The notes under the pieces were generated by a model, which was not told the DNA's origin, did not search any database, and saw only the letters and a program-made list of their open reading frames with translations. A DNA stretch of 64,000 nt from Brevibacillus antibioticus (lineage in GTDB: Bacteria; Bacillota; Bacilli; Brevibacillales; Brevibacillaceae): positions 4,156,001 through 4,220,000 of the forward strand of contig NZ_SZNK01000001.1 in the NCBI RefSeq assembly GCF_005217615.1. The letters are read 5' to 3'. This document shows positions 44,402 through 52,593 of this stretch, piece after piece. The position numbers and the translations under genes are program-made. Within the stretch, counting starts at the first letter, position 1, and the number at the start of each line of letters is the position of its first letter.

Positions 44402-45406
44402 CTAAGAAGCCAGTAATCGAAGTAAATCATCCATCTTCAACCCGTTGGCCGTAATGGCTCCCGTCTGCCAATATGATCTCTCTACGGGATATACATGGCC
44501 GTTCTTAAATGCAGGAACGGTCTGCCATAACGGATCTGCCTTCATTTCCTCAAGTGCTTTCATGTTGCTCTCATCCTCCCACGTCCCGTTGGACGGAAGC
44601 AAAATAATATGGTCCGCGTCAAGCTCCGGAATGACCTCCTTCGACAAGACGATATTGCCCTTCGTCATCGCCTCGGCGAACCCTGGCGCCTTCAGCCCAA
44701 GATCCTCATACAAGATTTGTCCGACAAACGTGTTATGAATGCCAAAAATATTAATCGATTTATCTACGACGTTCATCCGCAGAACAACAAGCTTCTCATC
44801 GCCGATCGCCGCGTTCAGCTTCGCCTTCACATCGACAATACGGGCTTCGTAATCGGCAAGCACCTGCTCCGCCTTGTCGCTGAGACCAAGCAATTCGGCG
44901 ATTAAGGTCAATGTTTTGCGCGAATCCGCAAGTACGTCGTCCGGCAAGCGGAACGTCGGCGCAACCTTGGAATAGAGCGCGTATTGTGCTGCATCGACCT
45001 CTCCGGCGCCAATGATCAAGTCCGGCTCGGACACAAGCATGGCTTCGATGCTGCCGGTCACGTCGAACAACGGCACTTCCAGCTTCAAATAATCCTGCTT
45101 GCCCCACATTGGGTTATAATATTGCACAATAGGCGTTACCCCAAGCGCAACCAAATAATCTTCACGATAAAGAGCTGAGATTCGCTTTGGATTTGTCGGA
45201 ATCTCTACCTCTCCGAAGCCATCGGTTACGACGCGCGTTTCCGTCCGAGGCGGAGCTTCGCTTGGCGCTGCCGTTGCCTGTGCAGGCTGATCGGTAGTCA
45301 CCGTGGCCACAGCTTGATCGCCTGTCCAGCCGCAACCTGTCACCGTAATCATTGCTGCCGTTATAAGCGATATCCATCCTGTTTTCATAAATCCCGATCT
45401 TGCCAT
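44402..45406 (-). CDS. Ferric siderophore-binding lipoprotein (FeuA/YfiY-like)
   Basis: A 334-residue lipoprotein (lipobox ITVTGC, Cys25) with a type III periplasmic-binding fold: RISALYREDYLVALGVTPIVQYYNPMWGKQDYLKLEVPLFD, EPDLIIGAGEVDAAQYALYSKVAPTF and the final YWQTGAITANGLKMDDLLRLL. Such proteins capture ferric siderophores for an ABC permease. The permease and ATPase genes are not in the window, so the protein is an orphan that must share another import system. The ATG at 45406 is preferred over upstream in-frame starts, because a perfect Fur box at 45464-45482 lies just before it; an ATG at 45388 is also possible. Confidence 0.9.
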   Translation of the reverse strand: MARSGFMKTGWISLITAAMITVTGCGWTGDQAVATVTTDQPAQATAAPSEAPPRTETRVVTDGFGEVEIPTNPKRISALYREDYLVALGVTPIVQYYNPMWGKQDYLKLEVPLFDVTGSIEAMLVSEPDLIIGAGEVDAAQYALYSKVAPTFRLPDDVLADSRKTLTLIAELLGLSDKAEQVLADYEARIVDVKAKLNAAIGDEKLVVLRMNVVDKSINIFGIHNTFVGQILYEDLGLKAPGFAEAMTKGNIVLSKEVIPELDADHIILLPSNGTWEDESNMKALEEMKADPLWQTVPAFKNGHVYPVERSYWQTGAITANGLKMDDLLRLLAS

Positions 45407-45463
45407 GATTAAAATCACTCCAATAAGTTTTATACTTTGTAACAAAACAACCCTTCGATTTAT

Positions 45464-45482
45464 AATGATAATCATTATCATT
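45464..45482. promoter_or_regulatory. Perfect Fur box before siderophore-binding protein gene
   Basis: AATGATAATCATTATCATT is a perfect 19-bp palindrome containing TGATAAT-C-ATTATCA, the full Fur consensus, about 60 bases before the start. Iron repression is expected. Confidence 0.95.
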
Positions 45483-45586
45483 TTACTTGAGTAAATTTTA
45501 CCCCAAATTGGATTGCATGCTCAATACACATTCTCTACGACCAGCTTTATACAAACTCGTCACTTCCTGACTAACGAAAAACAATA

Positions 45587-45614
45587 AAAAAAGGAGCCTC
45601 GCATAAGAGGCCCT
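45587..45614 (-). terminator. Orphan minus-strand terminator
   Basis: On the minus strand GGGCCTC and GAGGCTCC pair around TTATGC and are followed by seven T. No minus-strand gene ends just upstream, so it probably shields the Fur-controlled promoter from read-through coming from the right. Confidence 0.6.
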
Positions 45615-45821
45615 ATCCACCTGCACTGTCTATGAGGTATGCTGAATCAGCTCGGGAAGCATTCGGAGCAGCCGCCGATCATATGCGCATCCCTTTTTCT
45701 GACTCATCTTTAACGTCTCTGAACCCGAATAATAAAACAAGAGATATCCTCATTAATCCTACCAAATTTTACGGGTTTCTTTCACCGGTGAATCTCTGTT
45801 ATTCTAGGTCATGCCAAACAA

Positions 45822-45958
45822 AACAGCCGAAACTTCCTCTCGAATGGAAGTGCGGGGGATCTTTTTTACTTGCAGATGAGAGATCTGCATGGGGTGAATC
45901 GCCAAAGTGCGTAGGGTTGTTTCCTCAATCCGAATCCGTCAACTAACCTCGTAGGCCA
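45822..45958 (+). ncRNA. c-di-AMP (ydaO/yuaA) riboswitch aptamer
   Basis: The segment carries the conserved core of the ydaO motif: GCCGAAAC at the 5' side, GCGGGGGATC, the GGGGTGAATC stretch, TAGGGTT, and the 3' block CGAATCCGTCAACTAACCTC followed by GTAGGC, which closes P1. These match the class consensus (for example PyGAACCCGTCAGCTAACCTCGTAAGC). It precedes a CAP-domain secreted protein, a common target of this riboswitch, which turns genes off at high c-di-AMP. The boundaries are approximate. Confidence 0.93.
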
Positions 45959-45973
45959 AAAAAAGGAGACGAT

Positions 45974-46567
45974 GTGAATATGAAACGCCTCGGTACTATT
46001 GCAATCGCGACATTGGGATTGGGATTTGTTCTCTCCGGCTTTTCTAACACAGCTTCTGCCGCTACCACATGTCCGCAATACGGGTATCAACCATATATGC
46101 AACCTGTCCAACCGCAAATGCAAGCACCTTACGCAGCACCAGCGAATCAACAGCAGCCAGCTCAACAGCCAGTAAAACAAGCTCACCAACAAGTGGATGC
46201 TTCCTCTGTTGGGAAGCAAGTAACCGATTTGGTAAACCAAGAGCGTGCAAAAGCAGGTCTGAAGCCAGTGGAACTGGATGCTTCCCTGAACAAAGTTGCA
46301 CAAGCAAAAGCGGCTGATATGTCCAACAACAACTACTTTGACCATACAAGCCCTACGTATGGCTCTCCATTTGACATGATGAAACAATTCGGAGTATCTT
46401 CTATGACCGCGGGTGAGAACATCGCCATGGGTCAACGCACCGCTGAGGAAGTCATGAACCAATGGATGAACAGTGAAGGACACCGTCAAAACATCATGAA
46501 TCCTTCCTTCACCAAAATCGGTGTAGGCTTTGTGAATGGATACTGGGTACAAGAATTCATCGGATAA
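45974..46567 (+). CDS. Secreted CAP-domain protein (YkwD/SCP-like)
   Basis: A 197-residue exported protein: signal peptide ending near ASA, a Gln/Pro-rich linker (about residues 35-75) and a C-terminal CAP/SCP domain with VTDLVNQERAKAGLKPVELDASLNKVAQAKAADM, NNNYFDHTSPTYGSPFDMM, GENIAMGQRTAEEVMNQWMNSEGHRQNIM and IGVGFVNGYWVQEFIG, the usual Bacillus/Clostridium YkwD layout. CAP proteins of this type are wall-associated and of debated function. GTG at 45974 and ATG at 45980 both lie after AAGGAG; neither spacing is ideal. Expression is under a c-di-AMP riboswitch. A terminator follows. Confidence 0.93.
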   Translation: MNMKRLGTIAIATLGLGFVLSGFSNTASAATTCPQYGYQPYMQPVQPQMQAPYAAPANQQQPAQQPVKQAHQQVDASSVGKQVTDLVNQERAKAGLKPVELDASLNKVAQAKAADMSNNNYFDHTSPTYGSPFDMMKQFGVSSMTAGENIAMGQRTAEEVMNQWMNSEGHRQNIMNPSFTKIGVGFVNGYWVQEFIG

Positions 46568-46584
46568 AGAAATTGGATATAAAT

Positions 46585-46623
46585 GCCGAGTCCTCTAGCG
46601 GGGACCCGGCTTTCTTGTTTTTT
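46585..46623 (+). terminator. Intrinsic terminator of the CAP-domain gene
   Basis: GCCGAGTCC pairs with GGGACCCGGC (one bulge) and is followed by TTTCTTGTTTTTT, 17 bases after the stop codon. Confidence 0.85.
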
Positions 46624-46696
46624 CCCAGCCTTGTCTGGAGTGGCCTTTGAACATCTATCAATCTCCGTGAAAAGCCAACAGCTAGCTTTATACGCT

Positions 46697-47344
46697 TTAT
46701 TCAGATTTACTTCCCATTTCTAGTTCGTTTGTCTTTTCTTCATCCACCGATTCCGCACCTTCTCGAATTTTTTCTACAACTTCTTCAGATTTGAGTTGCT
46801 TGTGTGAAGGAAGTTCTAAAGATGTAGAAGCACGTCGATCGAGCCACAAGCTTTCCTCACCTTCCCTATCAGTTGCAACGAAAATAAACCCACCTGAATA
46901 ACTAAAGTACTTCATGTTTACATTTTCCCCGAGCGTATTTTTCATGTTCTTGTAAAGGTCAAACAACTCAGGGCCACTTTTTTCACCACCAGCCATGATT
47001 GGCTCTGTATCTGTTGCTAAAACTATACCTTTTACTTCATCCCCTTCCATAATGAAGGAAAGCTTTTCATCCGTTGAAGATAGTAGTCCTTGCATATTCG
47101 TATCGTTGTATTTACGTATTTTATCCGCTTCTGGTAAAACAGCTCCCTGAATTGAAAAATCCGAAAGGGTTACATTACTACTCCATTTGCTTAAGGGTTT
47201 GTTCCCTTGGTTACGTGCCTGTTCCATCTTTACATATGCGTTTAGCGCTTCCTTATCCCCTTGGTTAATGGCCCCAGCCCAAGTAGCCAATGATATTCCA
47301 GCAACAATTACCGCACCTATCAATGTCCATGTGTATTTATTCAT
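46697..47344 (-). CDS. Membrane-anchored protein of unknown function
   Basis: A 215-residue protein with one N-terminal membrane anchor (WTLIGAVIVAGISLATWAG) and an extracytoplasmic domain of about 190 residues containing ALNAYVKMEQARNQGNKPLSKW, FIMEGDEVKGIVLATDTEPIMAGG and MKYFSYSGGFIFVATDREGEESLWLDRR, ending in a Glu-rich tail. No cysteine or known motif. The ATG at 47344 follows GGGGGGTAGTT; the open frame extends 11 codons upstream. It lies just downstream of the van-like operon on the same strand but has its own leader; whether it belongs to it is unclear. Confidence 0.7.
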   Translation of the reverse strand: MNKYTWTLIGAVIVAGISLATWAGAINQGDKEALNAYVKMEQARNQGNKPLSKWSSNVTLSDFSIQGAVLPEADKIRKYNDTNMQGLLSSTDEKLSFIMEGDEVKGIVLATDTEPIMAGGEKSGPELFDLYKNMKNTLGENVNMKYFSYSGGFIFVATDREGEESLWLDRRASTSLELPSHKQLKSEEVVEKIREGAESVDEEKTNELEMGSKSE

Positions 47345-47444
47345 AACTACCCCCCAAAAATTATTCATCTTTTGCATATGGTTTAGTTATAGGAATATCA
47401 TACCAAAATTTGGATACCCATGAGAATTGTTCTTTGGCATCATT

Positions 47445-48536
47445 TCATCCACACGGCAACCTGACCTCAAAGCATGTTCGAATCAAATCACTTTGGACAG
47501 AAATCGTTCCCCGATGCTTCTCGACGATATTTTTAGCAATAAACAGGCCGAGTCCTGTTCCTCCCCCTTGATGCGTTCGCGCTTTGTCACCCGTAAAAAA
47601 CATTTCAAAAATATGCGGCAGCGCCTCCTCAGGTATCTGGTCGCCGTAATTCATGATTTGTACAACCACTTCATCGCCCTCATGATAAGCGTTCAAATCG
47701 ATAAATTGACCATCGCCCCCGTAGCGTATCGCGTTGGTCAGGATGTTCTCAAATACGCGTGCCAGCAGCTCCCCATCTCCCACGATCACTAATTGGGCAG
47801 CAACCGTACACCTCCCGACGAGCTCATTTTTCTCAAAGGAAGGATACAGCTCTTCATTTAACTGGACTAGCAATTCACTCAAATCAATGACCTTTTGCTC
47901 GATGTTGACCATGCCGTAATTCATTCTCGTAATTTCGAAGAGCTCATCGATCAGCTTTTCCAATCGTTGTGACTTGGTAAAAGCAATCGTCGCATAATGC
48001 CGCATTTGTTGTTGTGGCATCTGCTCGTCTCGTAAAACTAAATCTAAATAACCCAGAACAGATGTCAGTGGTGTACGCAAATCATGCGCCAGATTCAAAA
48101 CAAGCTGATCCTTGCTGTTTTCGGCGAAATCTCCTCTTTCTACCGCCTTTTGCAGCATTTCGCTTGCTGTATTAATATCCTTGGCGATTTCTGCAAACTC
48201 ATCATTGGATGGAATATGGACATGCCGTGTAAAGTCTCCACTCGCGAGATAATGAATGCCCGTAGAAATCTCCCGAAAGTAGCCAGCATACCGTTTGGTT
48301 AGAAGATAGAAAAACAAGATCGCAATGGGAGCAAAGACAATCAAAAAGAAATTGATATCCCCCATCTCCCTGATGAAATAACGAACCTGGGCGAGCGGAT
48401 CTTCGTACTTAACCCCCACCCGATAGTAAAACTGGAGTACTTTATAGAGCAGATAGGTTACGATACCGGCCAGAAGCATGCCAAACCCAAGAAGCCCAAG
48501 CATTTTGAAACGAAAGCTATGTCTCCCCTTCGCCAT
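47445..48536 (-). CDS. vanS: VanS-like sensor histidine kinase
   Basis: A 363-residue membrane kinase with two membrane helices (about residues 12-32 and 63-83), a HAMP region (EISTGIHYLASGDFTRHVHIPSNDEFAEIAKDIN), the H-box LNLAHDLRTPLTSVLGYLDL, the N-box FENILTNAIRYGG and the G2-box GGGTGLGLFIAKNIVEKH. This is the VanS/VanSC architecture. The extracytoplasmic loop is short (about 30 residues), as in VanSC/G sensors. The ATG at 48536 is preferred; a TTG at 48575, six bases after vanT, has no good ribosome site. No vanR-like response regulator is adjacent, which is unusual. Confidence 0.82.
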   Translation of the reverse strand: MAKGRHSFRFKMLGLLGFGMLLAGIVTYLLYKVLQFYYRVGVKYEDPLAQVRYFIREMGDINFFLIVFAPIAILFFYLLTKRYAGYFREISTGIHYLASGDFTRHVHIPSNDEFAEIAKDINTASEMLQKAVERGDFAENSKDQLVLNLAHDLRTPLTSVLGYLDLVLRDEQMPQQQMRHYATIAFTKSQRLEKLIDELFEITRMNYGMVNIEQKVIDLSELLVQLNEELYPSFEKNELVGRCTVAAQLVIVGDGELLARVFENILTNAIRYGGDGQFIDLNAYHEGDEVVVQIMNYGDQIPEEALPHIFEMFFTGDKARTHQGGGTGLGLFIAKNIVEKHRGTISVQSDLIRTCFEVRLPCG

Positions 48537-48578
48537 GGAAAAAATAAACCACTCCCTATACTCGTTTTCGTCCAAAGA

Positions 48579-50732
48579 TCAATCATGATAGACTCTTTTA
48601 ACCCGTTCTCCCACACGGCTTACCAGCTCGTTCGTAATGGTTTTACACTGTTGGGCCATTTCCTCGGCAGTGATACCCTCTTCTAGATCTCTGCCGATAA
48701 AGGTCACAACATCTCCTCTTCGCACCTCTTCCATATCTGTAATATCTACAATAAGTTGATCCATGCAGACAAAGCCAATAATCGGTCGCCTTTTTCCCCT
48801 GATCAAGCAGGTAGCGTCCGCTTGAGACAGCATGCGAGGAAGCCCATCTGCATATCCGATAGATACGATGGCAATCGTGCTGTCTTTCTGCGCTGTGTGG
48901 GCGCGTCCATAGCCCACGGAGGCTCCTTTTTCCACCTGTTTCACCTGCACAACTCTGGCTTTTAGTGATAGCACAGGTCGTAGGTCGACGCTTGTTTTTA
49001 CCTTATCTCCCTGCTTGCTCAACATCCCGTAGAGAGCGATCCCCATTCGAGCATAATCGTATTGCAGCTCCCCGTAATTCAGCACGCCGTAACTGCTTTG
49101 GACGTGCAGCTTCTGTGGATTGATCCCCTTTTCTTTCAGCTGATCGATTACGTTTTGGAAACAGGCGATTTGATTTTTCGTGTATGCGATATCCGAAGCT
49201 TCCAAACTGTCAGCCACACTCAGATGCGTAAAGGTACCGCCTACCTGCAAATGCTTATATCGATACATGGACGCGATTTTTTCCGTGTGTTCCCAAGATT
49301 CCCCGAGTCTCCCCATCCCCGTGTCGATCTTGATATGAACAGGGATTTTCACGTTGTAGCCATTCAGTTTTTTGGCATATTCATCATCTACTACGGTTTG
49401 CGTCAGTTTGAAACGGGCGATTTGGCGTATACGATGCTCATCGGTATAGCCAAGCACGAGAATCTCCCCTTTTACGCCCTTCTTCCGGAGCTCGATTCCT
49501 TCATCGATTGTGGCAACAGCGAAGTGATCCACCCCGAGCTTGTTTAAATACCTCGCGACTTGCCATCCGCCGTGACCGTATGCCTGCGCCTTCACGACTG
49601 CCATCACCGCACAATCCTTGGGGAGAACTCGCTGGATTTCCCTGAGATTATGTTGGAGATGCGGGAGATGGATGTCAGCCCATGCTCGCTCGCTTTGATC
49701 CGGTTTCCCACCTCGAAATCGCTGGATCACCTTCATCGACAGCACAGAAAGAACAAACGACAGCACCGTGACCAGCGTAAAATGAACCAAGCTGTTTTCA
49801 ACAAGCAGCTGTGTCAGTCCCGTTACTTTGGCCGCTCCGCGAATGAGCACAATACACAAGGGATGCAGGACATAGACATACAAACTCAGCTTCCGTAATG
49901 TTGGACGATTTCTGCCTTTCCAAAACAGCAGAAGTTGAAAAAGAAAATACATGCACGGTATCAAAAAAATATACATACTGTCATGGCGTTGGAGCTGATA
50001 AGCGTGCAAGAGCAAGCCTTCCATGACCAGCATGCTTCCGAACAATCCAAGTCCGATGGCATACGGTGCGACTTTTTTCTTTTTCCGTCTGCGATTATTG
50101 GCAATCATCCCTCCCATGACTACAAAAACCGGGGCAAAAAATATACCGTTCCGCGTGTAATCAAACAAGGTAAACATCGATTGATAGATGCTATCCACAT
50201 ACGGATTCATCTGTGCAAATCCAAAGTAGCTGTCTCCCAATAACCCGATGACATACAGCAGCATGGTCACCCAAAACGTTTTCCATGCGGATAGTCTGGT
50301 ATACAAAAAAGTACTGATACACACCCCAAGCATGATGGCAGGGAAATACCACAGATGATACAGGGTCCCGTTAAAAAGGAGGTCTTTTACCACCGAAAAC
50401 ACGGTCAATTGTTCCGTAAAATACCCTGCGTACACATTCACCGGAAGATAGAGAAGGATCGAAAGCAAATATAGCTTTCCTACTTTCCATAAAAACTGCT
50501 TCAGCAAATACGCATTTCTGCTGTGATCTGTACCAAGCTTTTGCATGAAGAAAAATCCTGTGCACATAAAGAAAAATGGAACTGCCACCCTGGCTATTAT
50601 CCGTGTCAGTGTAAAATCAGCCCATTCGCTTGTGGATAGCAGTGGAGAAGTATGAATGGCGATAACAAGAATCGCTGCCATGATTCGGAATCGATCCAGC
50701 CCGCCATACTGCTTTTCACTACCCGCGTTCAT
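48579..50732 (-). CDS. vanT: VanT-type membrane serine/alanine racemase
   Basis: A 717-residue fusion: an N-terminal acyltransferase-3-like membrane domain with about ten helices (residues 10-335) and a C-terminal PLP racemase (from about 345). The PLP lysine is Lys381 in AVVKAQAYGHG, the second catalytic residue is Tyr608 in SVGYGRAH, and the VanT-typical HVQSSYGVLNYGEL replaces the alanine-racemase NSAA-type segment. VanT makes D-serine for D-Ala-D-Ser synthesis and its membrane part is thought to take up L-serine. ATG at 50732 follows AGGAGG and overlaps the vanXY end by 14 bases, implying coupled translation. Confidence 0.9.
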   Translation of the reverse strand: MNAGSEKQYGGLDRFRIMAAILVIAIHTSPLLSTSEWADFTLTRIIARVAVPFFFMCTGFFFMQKLGTDHSRNAYLLKQFLWKVGKLYLLSILLYLPVNVYAGYFTEQLTVFSVVKDLLFNGTLYHLWYFPAIMLGVCISTFLYTRLSAWKTFWVTMLLYVIGLLGDSYFGFAQMNPYVDSIYQSMFTLFDYTRNGIFFAPVFVVMGGMIANNRRRKKKKVAPYAIGLGLFGSMLVMEGLLLHAYQLQRHDSMYIFLIPCMYFLFQLLLFWKGRNRPTLRKLSLYVYVLHPLCIVLIRGAAKVTGLTQLLVENSLVHFTLVTVLSFVLSVLSMKVIQRFRGGKPDQSERAWADIHLPHLQHNLREIQRVLPKDCAVMAVVKAQAYGHGGWQVARYLNKLGVDHFAVATIDEGIELRKKGVKGEILVLGYTDEHRIRQIARFKLTQTVVDDEYAKKLNGYNVKIPVHIKIDTGMGRLGESWEHTEKIASMYRYKHLQVGGTFTHLSVADSLEASDIAYTKNQIACFQNVIDQLKEKGINPQKLHVQSSYGVLNYGELQYDYARMGIALYGMLSKQGDKVKTSVDLRPVLSLKARVVQVKQVEKGASVGYGRAHTAQKDSTIAIVSIGYADGLPRMLSQADATCLIRGKRRPIIGFVCMDQLIVDITDMEEVRRGDVVTFIGRDLEEGITAEEMAQQCKTITNELVSRVGERVKRVYHD

Positions 50733-51516
50733 TACGTGCCTCCTGATGAAACACCGTAATGATAAATCCATCTACGTTGTTGCCCGATATTTCGTAGCTC
50801 TCACCGGCCACAACCGGGATGTGCGTAACAGTATCGGTAGCTTTTACATAGTAGATTTCAATACTCTCCTCATCCACTAGCAAATGTTCCTGATGGAATT
50901 CATAGTTTTTCACGTACTCGATATACTCTTCCAAACAGAGCTGGAGCTTTTCCATTAAAACAGCATGCGGATAGCCCACATACCGAAAATGCCAAGGCTC
51001 ATCCGAAATCCCCGTCAGCTGTTCCTTGTCTTTGTCGTAGCGTTTGATAAACCCAAATTGACTGGCACGTTGGCGAAACAATCGGCATACGCCATGATCG
51101 GGAAAAGAAGGGCATATAAAATCGATCTCTTCCTTCTTTTCCCCTACATCAATCGCAAGCCCGGTCTGATGCTCACTTTCATTCGGACGTGCGACAAATT
51201 TACTGGTAAACTCCTGTCCATTTTCGAGCAAGGATTGATCGTAAATATCCTTTTGTTCCGCCTTGCTGCGAAAGCCGCTGACTGGCACGATTGTCTGCTG
51301 TGCTTTGCAGGCTTTCAGCAGCTTGGCAAGCATCTTCGAAGCCGTGTTTTCCAGCATCATATTGTTGTGTGTTCCATCAATCAGCCGCATGCGGTTTAGT
51401 AGGATGCTGTCATTTGTTTGCCAGCGGATCGGGTACTGGCGATTCACCAAAATCAGATGGCCGTGATGCAGATTTTCGCTGTTTAAAGAAATCGTAGAGA
51501 CGTGAAGTTGTGTCAT
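50719..51516 (-). CDS. vanXY: VanXY-type D,D-dipeptidase/D,D-carboxypeptidase
   Basis: A 265-residue M15B zinc peptidase without signal peptide, as in VanXY enzymes that work in the cytoplasm. Zinc/catalytic residues are in SEHQTGLAID (His116, Asp123) and EPWHFRYVG (Glu173, His176). VanXY removes D-Ala-D-Ala and trims UDP-muramyl pentapeptide so only D-Ala-D-Ser ends remain. The C-terminal 60 residues (YEISGNNVDGFIITVF) form an extra domain shared with the neighbouring VanY-like protein. AGGAGG precedes the ATG, three bases after the ligase stop. Confidence 0.88.
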   Translation of the reverse strand: MTQLHVSTISLNSENLHHGHLILVNRQYPIRWQTNDSILLNRMRLIDGTHNNMMLENTASKMLAKLLKACKAQQTIVPVSGFRSKAEQKDIYDQSLLENGQEFTSKFVARPNESEHQTGLAIDVGEKKEEIDFICPSFPDHGVCRLFRQRASQFGFIKRYDKDKEQLTGISDEPWHFRYVGYPHAVLMEKLQLCLEEYIEYVKNYEFHQEHLLVDEESIEIYYVKATDTVTHIPVVAGESYEISGNNVDGFIITVFHQEARNERG

Positions 51517-51519
51517 CGA

Positions 51520-52572
51520 TTATTCCTCCTCCAACGCTAGCATGATTAACGTATCAAGAAGCTCTTTATAGGAAATCCCCGCTACACGCAGCATGCTTGG
51601 ATATCTGCTTTTCGAGGTAAAGCCGGGGATTGTATTCACTTCGTTAAACACAATGTCTCCGTCTGGAGTGACGAACATATCCACGCGAGCAAAACCGCGG
51701 CAGCCTAAAACCTGATAGAGATGGATGGCTGTTTGCTTGATTTTTGCAGCGAGTTCTTCGTCAATTCTTGCCGGGACATGGATGTGGGCAGTCTCCAATG
51801 AATACTTTTCTGTGTAATTGAAAAAGCCTTGGAGCAACTCGATCTCATCCACTTCTCCCACAAGGACCTCACGATTTCCTAGTACCGCACAGCCTACCTC
51901 AAATCCCACGATGTTTTCCTCGATGACTACTTTGTCATCATGCAAAAGGGCGTTTTCTATACCGAAAACTAATTCCTGCGTGTTGTATGCTTTTGTAATC
52001 CCAATCGAAGACCCTGCCTTTGCAGGTTTGACATACAAAGGGAATCCCAGTTCTTCGGTGGCAGATTCAACCGTTGCAAGAGCAGTATTTTGATAAAAGG
52101 TAACGGATCTTGGCGTTTTGATACCGGAGCTTTCCGCCAACGTGTGGGCGATATCCTTATCCATACAAATCGCAGATGATAGCGTGTGACAACCGACAAA
52201 AGGAATTCCAGCGAGCTCCAATAGCCCTTGCACCGTTCCATCCTCTCCGTTTTTGCCATGCAAAATCGGGAACACCACATCAACCTTCGTGATCGTCATG
52301 GCACCGTTCTCCTGTGTAACAATTCCCCGCATCTGTCTGCAAGGAGAGAGAAAGGCAGGCACACACTTCTCACTTTGATGCCAACTGTCATTCCGAATGC
52401 TTTCGATGTTGCCGGTATAACGCAGCCATTGCCCTTCCCTCGTAATTCCTAGCAAAATCACCTCGTACTTTTCCAGACACAAACTTTCCAGCACCGAACT
52501 CGTAGATTTAAGAGATACTTCATACTCCGAGGAACATCCCCCAAACAAAATCGCGACAGTCAATTTCTTCAT
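51520..52572 (-). CDS. D-Ala:D-Ser-type ligase (VanC/E/G-like)
   Basis: A 350-residue ATP-grasp ligase of the Ddl/Van family. It has VAILFGGCSSEYEVSLKS, VDVVFPILHGKNGEDGTVQGLLEL, FPLYVKPAKAGSSIGI and FNEVNTIPGFTSKSRYPSM. The omega-loop (residues 251-270) reads FNYTEKYSLETAHIHVPARI, matching the EKYxxxxxxIHxPA pattern of D-Ala:D-Ser ligases such as VanG and VanC rather than the YDYEAKY of ordinary Ddl or the D-Lac ligases. It is most like VanG. The ATG at 52572 follows GGGGAAG at eight bases. It stands between vanY-like and vanXY genes. Substrate class is a strong inference. Confidence 0.87.
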   Translation of the reverse strand: MKKLTVAILFGGCSSEYEVSLKSTSSVLESLCLEKYEVILLGITREGQWLRYTGNIESIRNDSWHQSEKCVPAFLSPCRQMRGIVTQENGAMTITKVDVVFPILHGKNGEDGTVQGLLELAGIPFVGCHTLSSAICMDKDIAHTLAESSGIKTPRSVTFYQNTALATVESATEELGFPLYVKPAKAGSSIGITKAYNTQELVFGIENALLHDDKVVIEENIVGFEVGCAVLGNREVLVGEVDEIELLQGFFNYTEKYSLETAHIHVPARIDEELAAKIKQTAIHLYQVLGCRGFARVDMFVTPDGDIVFNEVNTIPGFTSKSRYPSMLRVAGISYKELLDTLIMLALEEE

Positions 52573-52593
52573 TAGATTCACTTCCCCTTTTCT

